Positions 18,299 to 32,250 of a stretch of 64,000 nt of DNA are shown in pieces (the stretch's first letter is position 1; each line of letters begins with the position of its first letter). A model generated the notes under the pieces. That model was not told the origin of the DNA. It ran no database searches and saw only the letters and a list, made by a program, of their open reading frames with translations. Made by a program: the position numbers and the translations under genes. The DNA comes from Vulcanimicrobiia bacterium (GTDB taxonomy: Bacteria; Vulcanimicrobiota; Vulcanimicrobiia; Vulcanimicrobiales; Vulcanimicrobiaceae), in the NCBI GenBank assembly GCA_025934645.1, contig JAICWY010000002.1, forward strand, positions 1 to 64,000, given 5' to 3'.

Positions 18299-19818
18299 TT
18301 GCTCCTCACGTAGAACGTCCAGCTCTTCGAAGCCCAATTCCCGGCCTCATCCGACACGCTTACGCGCACGCGCATCGCGCCGTCGGGATAGTCGATGCCC
18401 GGCGTGTAGTGGATGAAACGGGCGGTGCGCGTCGCGCTGGAAGTCACATCGTGTCCGTTCACTTCGATTCTCTCGGTGGAGGTATTCACGGGAGCGGTGC
18501 CGCTCCGGAACGTTGCGTAAATGCTCGGACGCGCATTGTTGACGCTCGCGCCGTTGTCGGGGGCGAAGTCGACCACCGACGGCGCATCGGTCGCAACCGT
18601 CACGGTGCCTCGGGACTCCGTAACGGGCGCGTCGGTGCCGCCGGCGCTCAAGTGCGCGAACACCGGGGCATTTGCAAAATTCACTCCGCGCGGCACCGCG
18701 TACATTCCCGTGTAGACGCCCGGACTCGTCTCCGAGAGCGTTTGATTCGTAACATAGGGGCCGACATCGAAAGCCGCAAGTCCGCCCGGTGTGCCATGCA
18801 CCGTGACATAAAGTTTCTCGCCTTCGCGCAGCGGCCGGGACGGCTCCAGATCGACCGCTGAGATGCTGACGGGTCCCGCAGGCGCGGGGGTTCCCTGCGA
18901 CTTGCGAGTCGCGATGATTTGGCGCGGCTCCGAACTATCGATGTTATACCGCACCATGACGTCGTCGCCGATTTGAATGCGATCGAGCGTAGCCGCTTCG
19001 CCGTTGAGCGTGATCGTCGTTTCGCGCGCGGGCGCGATGACGTGCCCGTCGCCGAGCACGATCTGTCCGGGCGCGACAGCGGCAACTTGGCCCGTACGGG
19101 ATCCGTAGGCATCGACGACGCGCTTTACGGCGCCGCCTTTTGTAAGGTTCACTTGCGCGTAATCGCCCGCGTGCAGATCCGAGAGATCGCCGCGGTTGTA
19201 CGTCCCCGCGTTAACGTCTTGCACCGACACGGTAACCGATGGATCGATGCTCAGCGTTCGTACGGATGGGCCGTAGGTCAGCGTCATCGTCGGCGGATCG
19301 GAATCGAGATCGACCGCCGTAATCGTGCCCATGAGCTGCACGCCGCCGTCAACCATGGCCACGCCGTTGCCGGTGCGGCCGAGCAGCGTCGAGACGATGT
19401 CCACGCTGTTGGTCTGCCGGTTGAACGCCGCTTGCGCGCCGAGTGCTTCGGTAAAGAAGCGCAGCGGTGCGAAAAGCGTGTTCTTGATCTCCACCGGCGC
19501 CGCATCGAGCTGCACGGGTTGCGCGTCAACTTCCGCAGCCGTGCTGCCGATCGTTAGCGTGATCGTCTTGGCACCGGCGTACGTGCGCACCGCGCGGCCC
19601 TCTTTTTCGAAGCTCAGGCCGAGCGCCGTGAGAATCGGACGGACCGGAACCAGGAGATGATATTTGTAGAACACGGGCGGCGGATTTACGTCGAGCTTCG
19701 TGCCGTTGAGGACGATCGCGATCGGCAGCACCTTGTGCCCGGGCGGTCTCGGTTTTGTTTTTGGGTGCGCTGCGCCGATTAGGACCACGCAGAGCAGTGC
19801 GGCTATGACGCGCTTCAT
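18295..19818 (-). CDS. exported copper-amine-oxidase N-terminal (stalk) domain protein
   Basis: Signal peptide; LDVNPPPVFYKYHLLVPVRPILTALGLSFEKEG...TLFAPLRFFTEALGAQ. Confidence 0.8.
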   Translation of the reverse strand: MKRVIAALLCVVLIGAAHPKTKPRPPGHKVLPIAIVLNGTKLDVNPPPVFYKYHLLVPVRPILTALGLSFEKEGRAVRTYAGAKTITLTIGSTAAEVDAQPVQLDAAPVEIKNTLFAPLRFFTEALGAQAAFNRQTNSVDIVSTLLGRTGNGVAMVDGGVQLMGTITAVDLDSDPPTMTLTYGPSVRTLSIDPSVTVSVQDVNAGTYNRGDLSDLHAGDYAQVNLTKGGAVKRVVDAYGSRTGQVAAVAPGQIVLGDGHVIAPARETTITLNGEAATLDRIQIGDDVMVRYNIDSSEPRQIIATRKSQGTPAPAGPVSISAVDLEPSRPLREGEKLYVTVHGTPGGLAAFDVGPYVTNQTLSETSPGVYTGMYAVPRGVNFANAPVFAHLSAGGTDAPVTESRGTVTVATDAPSVVDFAPDNGASVNNARPSIYATFRSGTAPVNTSTERIEVNGHDVTSSATRTARFIHYTPGIDYPDGAMRVRVSVSDEAGNWASKSWTFYVRSK

Positions 19819-20827
19819 CGCTTCGTCCGTTCCGCCGCCATTTCACGATAGACCTGCGCCGTGCGCTCCGCGCAGCGATCCCACGTGAAAGCGCTTGCGA
19901 GCGTGCGCCCCGCATCTATGCGTGCGGCGCGCCTCGCCGGATCCATGGCAAGCGCAGCGATGTGCGCGCGCGCTTGCTCTGCGCCGCGCGGCGGAAAGGT
20001 GAGTGCGGCGCTGCGGAGCACGCCGGGCACCGCATCTTCGCACGCGATGACCGGACACCCGGCCGCCATCGCCTCGAGCATAGGCAACCCGAAGCCCTCA
20101 CACAGTGCGGGATGCACGAGCGCGATCGCGGATGCGTAATATCCCGCCAGTTCCGTCGTCGAAACCTCGCCCAGCATGCGAATACGCCCGTTCGCGCGCG
20201 CATATCTCTCGCCGGCATCGCTGCTCCCGGTCACGTACAGATCGAGTTCCAGATCTTCCGGCAGCGCCGCCCAAGCGGCGAAGAGCGTCGCGAGGTCTTT
20301 GTGGGGACGGTGGTTTCCGGCATACATGATGTACGGACGCGGCGCGGCAAACGGCACCGCAGGCCGGAAAAACGCATCGTCGGCTCCCAGCGGAATGACA
20401 CGCACCTTCGCGGGATCGATGCCCAAAAAGCGTTGCAAGTCCGCAACCGTGCGTTCGTCGTCGGTAATCACGCGCGCGGCTCGCGCGCATGCGAACCGCA
20501 CGACCGTGCGGTAATACGGTCCAACTTTCGATTTGAAGTACCCGGGAAAGCGCAAATGGATGAGATCGTGCACCGTGACGGCGTAGGGGCGCGGCGGCAG
20601 CACCGGCGTGTAGAGCGATAAAAAGTGCGCGGCATCGGCATGCGCGCGGCGCATCGCCAGCGGCAGGCGCACTTGTTCGTCCCAACCGAAGTTGCCGCCG
20701 CGATCGAAGATTTCGAATTGCAGATCGGGCGCGACGCGCGGCAACCGCGCCGCGAGTTCTTGCGCGTACGCCTTCATTCCAACCGACATTTGCCGCGTCA
20801 GACGCGCGTCCAGTGCGACGCGGGTCT

Positions 20828-20831
<4 letters not shown>
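19815..20831 (-). CDS. glycosyltransferase family 4
   Basis: YAGNHRPHKDLATL and EGFGLPMLEAMAAGCPVIA motifs; ATGA overlap with next gene. Confidence 0.9.
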
Positions 20832-23285
<2,454 letters not shown>

Positions 23286-24166
23286 TCATGCCGCTCGGGC
23301 GCGAACGTAGCGATCGAGCCCCGCGTAGTCGGCCCGCACTTCGATCGCCGCCTGCGGGAGCGCGAGCCTCGTTAATTCCGCGAGCGCGTGCACGGTAGGG
23401 GGCGCGGCCTCCATGAGCAGCAGCCCTCCCCCGCGCAGCATCGCGGGCACGGCGGCGAGGAGTTTACGATAAAGTGACAATCCGTCCGGGCCGCCGTCGA
23501 GCGCGAGCAGCGGTTCGAAGCCGACCGGATCGGGACGCTGCGGGACGTCGCCGGTGGGAATGTACGGAAGATTCGCCACGATGACGTCGTAGACGCGGCG
23601 GCCGTTCTCTTTCACCACGTCCGCATGCGCAAAGCTGCAGCGCGCGTTCACGTTCAAGCGGCGCGAGTTATATTCGGCGACTTTGAGCGCGGCCGCGCTC
23701 ATATCCGTGCCGTCGACGACGGCGCCGCTCACTTCTGCGGCAATGGTGCACGCGATCGCGCCGCTTCCCACGCCCGCTTCAAAAACGGTGAAAAGTTGTT
23801 TCACCGGCGCGTGCGGATCGATTTTCCCCTGTAAGAACGCGATCGCTTCCTCCACGAGATGCTCGGTCTCGGGACGCGGAATCAGCACGTGTTCGTTCAC
23901 CGCGAATTCGCGGTTGTAAAAACCCGCAAACCCGGTAATGTAGGGGATCGGCATGCCGGATGCGCGTTTCTCGCACAGCGCAGCGTAGCGCGCCGCCTGC
24001 CCTGCGCTCAAAAAAGAGTCGCCGTGCGTAACGAGCCAGTCGCGCTCGCGCCCGAGGGCGAACGCCAGCAGCACCTGTGCGTCCGTGCGGGGCGAGGGGC
24101 TTCCCTTGGCCAGCTGCACCGTGCCGAGCGCGAGCGTCTCCGTAACGGTTTGCGGCTTGGCCGGCA

Positions 24167-24167
<1 letters not shown>
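23286..24167 (-). CDS. prmC: release factor glutamine methyltransferase
   Basis: VFEAGVGSGAIA and NLPYIP (NPPY-like); adjacent to prfA. Confidence 0.93.
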
Positions 24168-25255
<1,088 letters not shown>

Positions 25256-25263
25256 GAGAAAAC

Positions 25264-25290
25264 AAAAAGCGAGCCCGGAGGGCCCGCTTT
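25264..25290 (-). terminator. intrinsic terminator downstream of rpmE
   Basis: AAAGCGGGCCCTCCGGGCTCGCTTTTT on the minus strand. Confidence 0.75.
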
Positions 25291-25306
25291 CCTTAAACCG
25301 GCGTAG

Positions 25307-25573
25307 TTAAGCTTCGGCCTTGGCCGCGTCGCGTTTGGCTTTGCGGGCAGCCGCTTCTTGCTGCTTCTTCTTGGCGATCTCTTCGCGCTGACGGAACTTG
25401 TCGACGCGGCCCGCGGTGTCAACGAACTTCTGTTGTCCGGTGAACAGCGGATGGCACGCCGAGCAGATCTCGACGGCAATCTCCGGGATCGTCGAACCGG
25501 TCGTAAACGTATTGCCGCAAGCGCAGTGAACCTTCGCCTCGGGGTACCACTTGGGATGAATCTTCTCTTTCAC
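25307..25573 (-). CDS. rpmE: 50S ribosomal protein L31, Cys-containing type
   Basis: [28 protein letters not shown]...[24 protein letters not shown]. Confidence 0.95.
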   Translation of the reverse strand: MKEKIHPKWYPEAKVHCACGNTFTTGSTIPEIAVEICSACHPLFTGQQKFVDTAGRVDKFRQREEIAKKKQQEAAARKAKRDAAKAEA

Positions 25574-25609
25574 AGCCAGACCATTATACCAGGCGTGGCA
25601 AGGGGGTGC

Positions 25610-27652
25610 TTACGGGACGTTTTGACCGGATACCACTGCGTTGATGAGGTGGCCCGCGAACGGGACGCCGAGGCCGGTGACCAGGTCGTACCCCTTTCCG
25701 GCATCGTATCCGGGCATGTACGAACCCGAGGGCGTCGGCAGCACGGAGAGGTCGCCGTTACTGCCTGCCAGCACGTCGTAAAACGTGCTCGCGTACGGCG
25801 CGGGCTTGCCGTAGACGGCGTAGAGCAGCGCGTTCGGGTTGCCCATGCGCCACGGATGCGCCCCTGTCGCGACATCACAGGTGCTGCTTGCCTTGCAGGC
25901 CTGCAGAACGACGGCCCACATGGCAGCCATTTCCGGCGCGGCTGCACTGGTGCCGCCGGACGGTCCTACTCCGGATTGGCTGGGATACGCGGCATTCATA
26001 ATGAGCGCCGGTCCGGTCAACGGATCGGCGAGCATTGCAACGTCGGGCTCGGCTCGTTTGCCGCCGAGAGACGCGTTCGGAGCCGTCAAGCCGTTCTGGA
26101 ATGCCGGCGCTGCGAAGAACTGCGAGATCGCGCCGCCGCTTCCCGGTGAATTGTCGCCGTATCCGTCACCCCCGAGCGTCGTGTTGTTCGCCCAAGCGGT
26201 GATCTGCGCGCCGGACGGCAAATTGCCGGCGCTATCCATCGGATAGTTCACGCCGCCGACCGAAACTACGGAGGGATCCGATGCCGGATACGAGGCGCAG
26301 AACTGCGACGTCGGCCCGCCCGTGTTTTGATCGATGCACTGATGCGCGCCGTTATCGCCCGATGAAACGAACACGGCAATCCCCTCGCTCGCGAGCGCGG
26401 CGAACTCCGCCGGTCCAATGCCATTTCCGGTCGCACCGAAATAGCCGATCGATTCAGCAGAAGGCTCGTCCAAACCGTAACTGAGCGAGAGCGCGTCCGC
26501 TGTGTTGTCGGCGATAGCTTGTTGGATCTCGTCATCGGCGATCGGCAACCCGATGACGCCGGTGCACGGCAGTCCGGCCGTCGCGCAATCCTTCGTGTTG
26601 TATGCCAAATAAAAGAAGACGTTGGAGCCGGGGGCCAATTGCGCCGCCTGCTCGGTGTCGAGCTGCGCTTCACCATCCTCCGGATTACAAGTCGTCGACG
26701 TGAGGCCGTCTCCGAGCGGCTGGCTTCCCTGCGGCGGAACGCACGGCGCCGTTACCGGCGGGGGCGGCGCAAGTCCGGTTGCGTCATCGTACGCGCCCGT
26801 GCCCGTGCTGTTGTTCGCCGGGCTAGGCGACTGCGCAACCGCCGGCACGACGGCAACTTTTGCGACGGAAACGTTGCTGAATCTGCCGATAGCAGGCACA
26901 TCCGCGGACGAAACTGGGCCGGTGCCGATGATGCCGATGCTAATGCCCGCGCCGGTATATCCCGCGGCCGAGGCGCCCGTGAAATCGAATGCACGCCGCA
27001 GTTGTGCGCCCGACATTCCCAAGATATTTCCGTTGCCCGGACGGATGAGATAGTTGCGCTTCAGATCCAGATGCACTAAGCCCAGCACGCCCGAAACCGG
27101 AACAGGTTGCGAAAAATGCGGCTGCTGCGCGGGCCCAATGAACGTGCGTCCGTACGCGCGGTACGTTCCGAACTTCGTTCCGAACGCCGCTTCCATATCG
27201 CTCCGGCTTCCGGTAACGATCATGGTCAGATGCTGCGGCCACGACCCGACGGCAAGATGATATTTTTGGAAGTAGCCGGCAGCGGCGTTGTACGCATCCT
27301 GCGACGCGCCGAACCGCGATCCGATCTCCTGCGGCGTGAGGAAATGCCTGTAAAGGGCTGAGGCGGGATCGCTCGCCATCTTCGCATATTGCAGCAGGCC
27401 GGGAAGATTCTGCGCTTGCAGTTGCACGTCGACCGACATCGAGCCGGCATTTGCGGCGGCAACGTATTGCGCGTGGCTCATGACACCGGCGCCCCACGTG
27501 AAGTTCGAGAGCTGCGCCGGCCCGGTATAGGGCTGAATCGTAGACTGCGGCGTGGGCGGCGCGACATGCTGCGAGCCGCCGCCGCAACCGCTGAAAATCA
27601 ACATGGCCGATGCGGCGAATGCCGCCGCCGGAAAGCGAACGCGCGCGGACAT
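25610..27652 (-). CDS. S53 (sedolisin-type) serine-carboxyl peptidase, putative lipoprotein
   Basis: GEAQLDTE, SSGDNG, GGTSAAAP catalytic motifs; pro-domain; SGCGGG after signal peptide. Confidence 0.9.
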   Translation of the reverse strand: MSARVRFPAAAFAASAMLIFSGCGGGSQHVAPPTPQSTIQPYTGPAQLSNFTWGAGVMSHAQYVAAANAGSMSVDVQLQAQNLPGLLQYAKMASDPASALYRHFLTPQEIGSRFGASQDAYNAAAGYFQKYHLAVGSWPQHLTMIVTGSRSDMEAAFGTKFGTYRAYGRTFIGPAQQPHFSQPVPVSGVLGLVHLDLKRNYLIRPGNGNILGMSGAQLRRAFDFTGASAAGYTGAGISIGIIGTGPVSSADVPAIGRFSNVSVAKVAVVPAVAQSPSPANNSTGTGAYDDATGLAPPPPVTAPCVPPQGSQPLGDGLTSTTCNPEDGEAQLDTEQAAQLAPGSNVFFYLAYNTKDCATAGLPCTGVIGLPIADDEIQQAIADNTADALSLSYGLDEPSAESIGYFGATGNGIGPAEFAALASEGIAVFVSSGDNGAHQCIDQNTGGPTSQFCASYPASDPSVVSVGGVNYPMDSAGNLPSGAQITAWANNTTLGGDGYGDNSPGSGGAISQFFAAPAFQNGLTAPNASLGGKRAEPDVAMLADPLTGPALIMNAAYPSQSGVGPSGGTSAAAPEMAAMWAVVLQACKASSTCDVATGAHPWRMGNPNALLYAVYGKPAPYASTFYDVLAGSNGDLSVLPTPSGSYMPGYDAGKGYDLVTGLGVPFAGHLINAVVSGQNVP

Positions 27653-29007
27653 TAGCGCACCTCCTTGCGGGCGAGCGACACGAGGTAAGACGCGAACTTC
27701 ATCTCGCGTTGATGGCGCAGCCGCTCGACGCGCAAAGTGAAGGCCGCCGTCGCAGCCGCGACATTCGAGGGTTCGAACGCCGCGGGTATTGCGGATTGCG
27801 TCCTGCGCTCCGAGCTTTGAGCGGTCGCGCTTTGGAGGGTCAGCGTTTGCGTAACGGTCGTCGTCGAAAGCGCCGTGCCAGGGAAGTGCAGATGAAAGCC
27901 CGTCGCCGTTGCGAAGTCGTCCTGATAGTCGTAGTAATCTTGTTGCACGTCGGACAAGGTGACGCACACCGGTCCATACTGCGGATTCGTGTAGGTCGTC
28001 TGCGTTTGGTTATCGGTGTATCCCAGAATCGTGTCCGTACGCACCGTCGTTTGCGTCAAGGTGTTGCCTGACGTTCCGTACGATGCCGGAACGGCGCAAC
28101 TTTGCGGATACGCGATACCCGTTGCAACCTTCGTAGATTGCGAATACAACGTGGGCGTAGTTCCGTACCACATGGCGGACGTATACACACGCGGGGTGAT
28201 GGTGGGCGCGGGCGCCGGCGAGGGCTGCCCCGAAGCGGCCGGTGCAGGCGTCGGCGGCTGCACGAAATTCATCGTGATCGTGATTTGATTTGCGGATGGC
28301 GCCGAGAACACGAATCCGCTGACTTGGCCGTCGAGATACGCGCCGTTCGTCGTATATGTGCCGCTCCCGTCCGCCTTTTCACCGATGCTCGCGCTTACGC
28401 CCGTATTTTTGTTGCTGAGCGCCTCTGTGTACGTGCCGTCGTTCGCGTAGGTGCGAGTACTGGTGGTTCCGTCTGCATCTTTTTCGGTGAACGCGACGCC
28501 CGCGGAGTTGGTCCACGTTGCGGCGCTTGTTTCCGGAAGCTGGTCCAAAATCTCCGGAGCGGCGTATTTTGCCGCGAGCGTATCACCCGAATCGTCTGCC
28601 GTTGAGTATCCGTACTCGACCAGATTTGCGCCGCTCATGCCCAGCCACGCATCGGTCGTCGCGGTATGCGTTACGAGCGCAGCGGCATCGGTTTCAATAG
28701 TGTGAAAATCGCCCGCGCTCGCGGGCCCGTACGGATTGGCTGCGGCCGTGACGGTTACGTCTTGCGTGATGTTCACCAGCGTATTCACCGATGGATACGG
28801 CGAGGGCGAGGGATAGACGTACGATGCTGCAGTCGTCTGCGCGCCGCTAAATTTGTACGTGTGGCCCAGCGCGTAAGGCGTGGGTGAAGGCGTCGGCGCC
28901 GCAGGGGCTTGCGGAACGGCTCCGCCGCCGCCTCCGCCTCCGCCGCCACATGCAACGAGGGCCGCCGATATGACGGCGAGCCCGGCGGCAAAAAACCCGG
29001 TTCTCAA
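27652..29007 (-). CDS. hypothetical lipoprotein with poly-Gly N-terminus
   Basis: LVACGGGGGGGGG lipobox and Pro/Thr-rich stalk; stop/start overlap with S53 gene; start uncertain (TTG 29007 or 29082). Confidence 0.65.
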   Translation of the reverse strand: MRTGFFAAGLAVISAALVACGGGGGGGGGAVPQAPAAPTPSPTPYALGHTYKFSGAQTTAASYVYPSPSPYPSVNTLVNITQDVTVTAAANPYGPASAGDFHTIETDAAALVTHTATTDAWLGMSGANLVEYGYSTADDSGDTLAAKYAAPEILDQLPETSAATWTNSAGVAFTEKDADGTTSTRTYANDGTYTEALSNKNTGVSASIGEKADGSGTYTTNGAYLDGQVSGFVFSAPSANQITITMNFVQPPTPAPAASGQPSPAPAPTITPRVYTSAMWYGTTPTLYSQSTKVATGIAYPQSCAVPASYGTSGNTLTQTTVRTDTILGYTDNQTQTTYTNPQYGPVCVTLSDVQQDYYDYQDDFATATGFHLHFPGTALSTTTVTQTLTLQSATAQSSERRTQSAIPAAFEPSNVAAATAAFTLRVERLRHQREMKFASYLVSLARKEVR

Positions 29008-29122
29008 AGCACACCCTCCGGAACTACGACAAAAGAAGCTTTGCCCCGGGTTCGTAGGCGGAGAGGAAAACTCTTTCGACAAAACTCGGAACCCTCACGC
29101 TCCGGAGGTACGTTGACTCGAT

Positions 29123-29662
29123 ATGAAGAGGACCATCCCCGCTCTCGCGCTTGCACTGCTGGGCGTCACCGTGGCCATCGCGTTCGGCGCACCGCGGCGT
29201 GACGGCGCAATAATCCGCAACACGGGCTCGACGAACTTTTCCGGTTACACGATCAAAATCTGGTCGGACGGCGCGACGCAAACGCTGCATTCGAATCGCG
29301 CCGGGCAACCGCTGGATCAACCCGTCAACGGGCGCGTGCCAAAAGCCGTCGCCGATCAGCTCTTCCGCGATCTGCGCAGTGCAAAAGGCCAACCGACCGG
29401 CGCTCAAGCATGTATGAAGAGCGCCTCGTTCGGCACGACCACGGTCGTCGAGTATCACGGCTGGTCGACGCCGGACCTGGAGTGCGGGGGAAACGGTTTT
29501 GTAATCGCGCTAGGATCCGACGTGCATAAGGTCGCCGCGCTGCTGCACGTGCAAGGAATCCAGCCGCACCGTATTCCTATGCTTCCGAACGAACCTCGCC
29601 GCCCCGAGCCTACGGGCGGGCAGGCGAGCGCCTCGCCGGAACCGGCGCCCTCCGCGTCGTAG
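29123..29662 (+). CDS. hypothetical secreted protein
   Basis: 179 aa with signal peptide; Pro/Ser-rich C-terminus. Confidence 0.65.
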   Translation: MKRTIPALALALLGVTVAIAFGAPRRDGAIIRNTGSTNFSGYTIKIWSDGATQTLHSNRAGQPLDQPVNGRVPKAVADQLFRDLRSAKGQPTGAQACMKSASFGTTTVVEYHGWSTPDLECGGNGFVIALGSDVHKVAALLHVQGIQPHRIPMLPNEPRRPEPTGGQASASPEPAPSAS

Positions 29663-29693
29663 CATAACAAGCCCAAAGGAGAATCCCATCACC

Positions 29694-30284
29694 GTGAAGC
29701 GCCTCTTCTTTTTTATTGCCGCCGCCGCGCTGACGTTTGGCACGTTCCAAACGCCGAGTGCATTCGCGCAATCGCGCGCCGCGGCAACGCCGCCGCCTCC
29801 GCCGCCCGCGCCGAACGCGACTGCCGCGCCCACACTGCCGCCCGGGCTAAAGCTGCCCGCCGGCACGGTGACGCCCGGCCCGAAAGGCACTGCGACGCCT
29901 GCGCCGCCAAAAGACGAAGACGTCAACCGCGTCGGCATCTCCGGCGTTTGGGAAATCGCGATTCAACAGCCCAACAAGGTCGAATACACGCACTTCAAAA
30001 TCGATCAAAAAGGCAACGTCCTGACCGGACAATATCTGGACGGCAGCGGAAAGAAGTATCCGCTTGCGGGTTCGGTTGACGGCAAGAACGTTCGCGTCGT
30101 GGTTTCGCTTCCGAATGGAACGGCGCTGATCTTCAACGGCACGCAAGACAGCGGCATGGATATGGTCGGCACGCTCGACACGTCGAAAGACATCATCGGC
30201 TTTACGGCATCGTACCGTCCGAAATACAAGTGGATCGACAACCTCACGCCGGGCTCAGCCGGCATGGGCAACGGCGTGCCTTAG
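29694..30284 (+). CDS. hypothetical secreted protein with poly-Pro linker
   Basis: GTG start, signal peptide ...PSAFAQS, Pro-rich linker, C-terminal beta-rich domain. Confidence 0.65.
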   Translation: MKRLFFFIAAAALTFGTFQTPSAFAQSRAAATPPPPPPAPNATAAPTLPPGLKLPAGTVTPGPKGTATPAPPKDEDVNRVGISGVWEIAIQQPNKVEYTHFKIDQKGNVLTGQYLDGSGKKYPLAGSVDGKNVRVVVSLPNGTALIFNGTQDSGMDMVGTLDTSKDIIGFTASYRPKYKWIDNLTPGSAGMGNGVP

Positions 30285-30286
30285 AA

Positions 30287-30385
30287 GGGCGCTTCGGCCG
30301 AGCCTCCGCGCCCCCCATCTTCGATGGGGCTCCCGGGGAGACGGAAAAGGAATAGAAAAAGCCCCGTTACGACGGGGCTTTTTCG
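30287..30385 (+). repeat. structured intergenic element, copy 2, ending in a terminator hairpin
   Basis: GGCGCTTCGGCCGAGCCTCCGCGCCCCCCATCTTCGATGGGGCTCCCGGGGAGACGGAAAAGGAATAGAAAAAGCCCCGTTACGACGGGGCTTTTT. Confidence 0.85.
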
Positions 30386-30399
30386 TTTGAAGAAACAGC

Positions 30400-30900
30400 T
30401 TAAACTTTGGCGCGTTCGGCTAGGCGTTTTTCGACGTAGGGTTGTAGGCCGCCGGCTTCGATTAACGATTGCATGAACGGCGGAAAGGCTGCGGATTTAT
30501 ACGACGTGCCTTTGGTGAGATTGCGGATCGTGCCGCTCGGCGGGTCGATCTCGATCTCGTCGCCGGATTCGATGCCGTCCACCGCTTCTGGCGCCTCGAA
30601 GATCGGCAGGCCGATGTTCAGCGCGTTGCGATAAAAGATCCGCGCGAAGCTCTTCGCGATCACCGCCGAGGTGCCCGAACCCTTGATCGCGATCGGCGCG
30701 ACTTCGCGGCTCGATCCGCAGCCGAAGTTCGTGTCCGCGACGATGATGTCGCCGGTTTTCATGCGCGACGTGTACTCCGCGTCCAGTCCTTCGAGCGCGT
30801 GTTTACCGAGTTCGGCAGCGTCGATGATGTTACAGTACTTGCCCGGGATGATGACGTCGGTGTCGACGTTCTTGCCGTATTTGTGAGCGTTGCCGCGCAT
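30400..30900 (-). CDS. leuD: 3-isopropylmalate dehydratase small subunit
   Basis: GNAHKYGKNVDTDVIIPGKY, DTNFGCGSSREVAPIAIKGSG. Confidence 0.92.
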   Translation of the reverse strand: MRGNAHKYGKNVDTDVIIPGKYCNIIDAAELGKHALEGLDAEYTSRMKTGDIIVADTNFGCGSSREVAPIAIKGSGTSAVIAKSFARIFYRNALNIGLPIFEAPEAVDGIESGDEIEIDPPSGTIRNLTKGTSYKSAAFPPFMQSLIEAGGLQPYVEKRLAERAKV

Positions 30901-32184
30901 TTATACTCCTACCGCTGCCAGCGTGCGAGGATCGGTAATGACGCCGGTGAGCGCCGAAGCGGCGCACGTCGCGGGCGATCCGAGATAGACTTCCGCTTTC
31001 GGAGAACCCATGCGGCCGACGTAATTGCGGTTGGTGGTCGAGATACAGCGCTCGCCGTCGCCCAGCGTGCCCATATGACCGCCGAAGCACGCGCCGCAGC
31101 CGGGCGTGTTGACGACGCAGCCGGCCGACGCGAGTATCGTGAGAATGCCTTCCTGCGCCGCTTGCATCCAGACTTTCTGCGAACCCGGATTGACGATGAC
31201 GCGCAGATTCGGCGAAATGCGTTTGCCGTCGAGAATCTTCGCGACGATGCGAAGATCTTCGATGTAGCCGTTGGTGCACGAGCCGATGAAAACTTGGTCC
31301 ACCGGAATGGTCTCGTTGGTCACTTCGGAGATCGGATGCACGTTGTCCGGGGTGTGCGGACACGCGACCTGCGGTTCGAGCGATGCGACATCGATCTCGA
31401 CAATCCGCTCGTACATCGCATCGGCATCCGCGCGCTCGACCAGAAAGTCGCGGTTCGTACGTTCTTTCACGTACGCGATGGTCTTTTCGTCCGCGTGGAA
31501 GATGCCGTTCTTCGCGCCGGCTTCGATTGCCATGTTCGCCATCGTAATGCGGCCCGTAATCGAGAGGTCGTCCACCGTCGTGCCGTGATACTCGATCGCG
31601 CGGTACGTCGCACCGTCGATCCCCAGCGTGCCGACGGTTTTGAGCATGATGTCCTTTGCGAACACCATTTCGCCCGGCGTGCCGTTATAAACGATCTTTA
31701 TCGAAGGCGGAACGCGGAGCCACACTTCCCCCAGAACGAATGCCGCAGCAATATCCGTCGATCCCATTCCGGTTGCGAACGCGCCGAACGCGCCATAGGT
31801 GCACGTGTGGGAATCGCCGCCGACGATGAGCTCGCCCGGCGCCACCAGGCCTTCTTCCGGAAGCACGACGTGCTCGATGCCGCCGCGTCCCACATCGAAG
31901 AAGTGCTTGATGTTTTGCTCGCCGGCGAAGTCTTTCATCAGTTTGGCGAGTTTTGCCGACTGCGCGTCCTTGGCGGGCACGAAATGGTCTTCGACCAGCG
32001 CGATTTTTTCGTTGTCGAACACGCGGTCCGCGCCTTTGATGTTGCGCATCACGCCGATGGCGACGGCGGCGGAGAGCTCGTTCGCGAGCACCAAGTCGAC
32101 CTTCGCGTTGATGATCTGCCCCGGTTCGACGCGGTCCAGACCCGCATGACGCGCAAGAATCTTCTCGGTCAGGGTCATGCCCAT
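30901..32184 (-). CDS. leuC: 3-isopropylmalate dehydratase large subunit
   Basis: VGGDSHTCTYGAFGAFATGMGSTD, IGSCTNGYIEDLR, GCGACFGGHMG. Confidence 0.94.
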   Translation of the reverse strand: MGMTLTEKILARHAGLDRVEPGQIINAKVDLVLANELSAAVAIGVMRNIKGADRVFDNEKIALVEDHFVPAKDAQSAKLAKLMKDFAGEQNIKHFFDVGRGGIEHVVLPEEGLVAPGELIVGGDSHTCTYGAFGAFATGMGSTDIAAAFVLGEVWLRVPPSIKIVYNGTPGEMVFAKDIMLKTVGTLGIDGATYRAIEYHGTTVDDLSITGRITMANMAIEAGAKNGIFHADEKTIAYVKERTNRDFLVERADADAMYERIVEIDVASLEPQVACPHTPDNVHPISEVTNETIPVDQVFIGSCTNGYIEDLRIVAKILDGKRISPNLRVIVNPGSQKVWMQAAQEGILTILASAGCVVNTPGCGACFGGHMGTLGDGERCISTTNRNYVGRMGSPKAEVYLGSPATCAASALTGVITDPRTLAAVGV

Positions 32185-32250
32185 AGACGTGTGGATCTCC
32201 TCTGTGAAAACCTAAGGGACGGACGGTTTCGAGTCGAAGAACGCGCGACC

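Noticed and set aside
28915-28960. CCG/CCT triplet run
   Set aside because: Codes for the poly-Gly tract after the lipobox, not an independent repeat
30469-32250. N-terminal extension of the 1009-aa plus-strand ORF (30469-33498)
   Set aside because: Antisense to leuC/leuD; real PLP enzyme begins at ATG 32251
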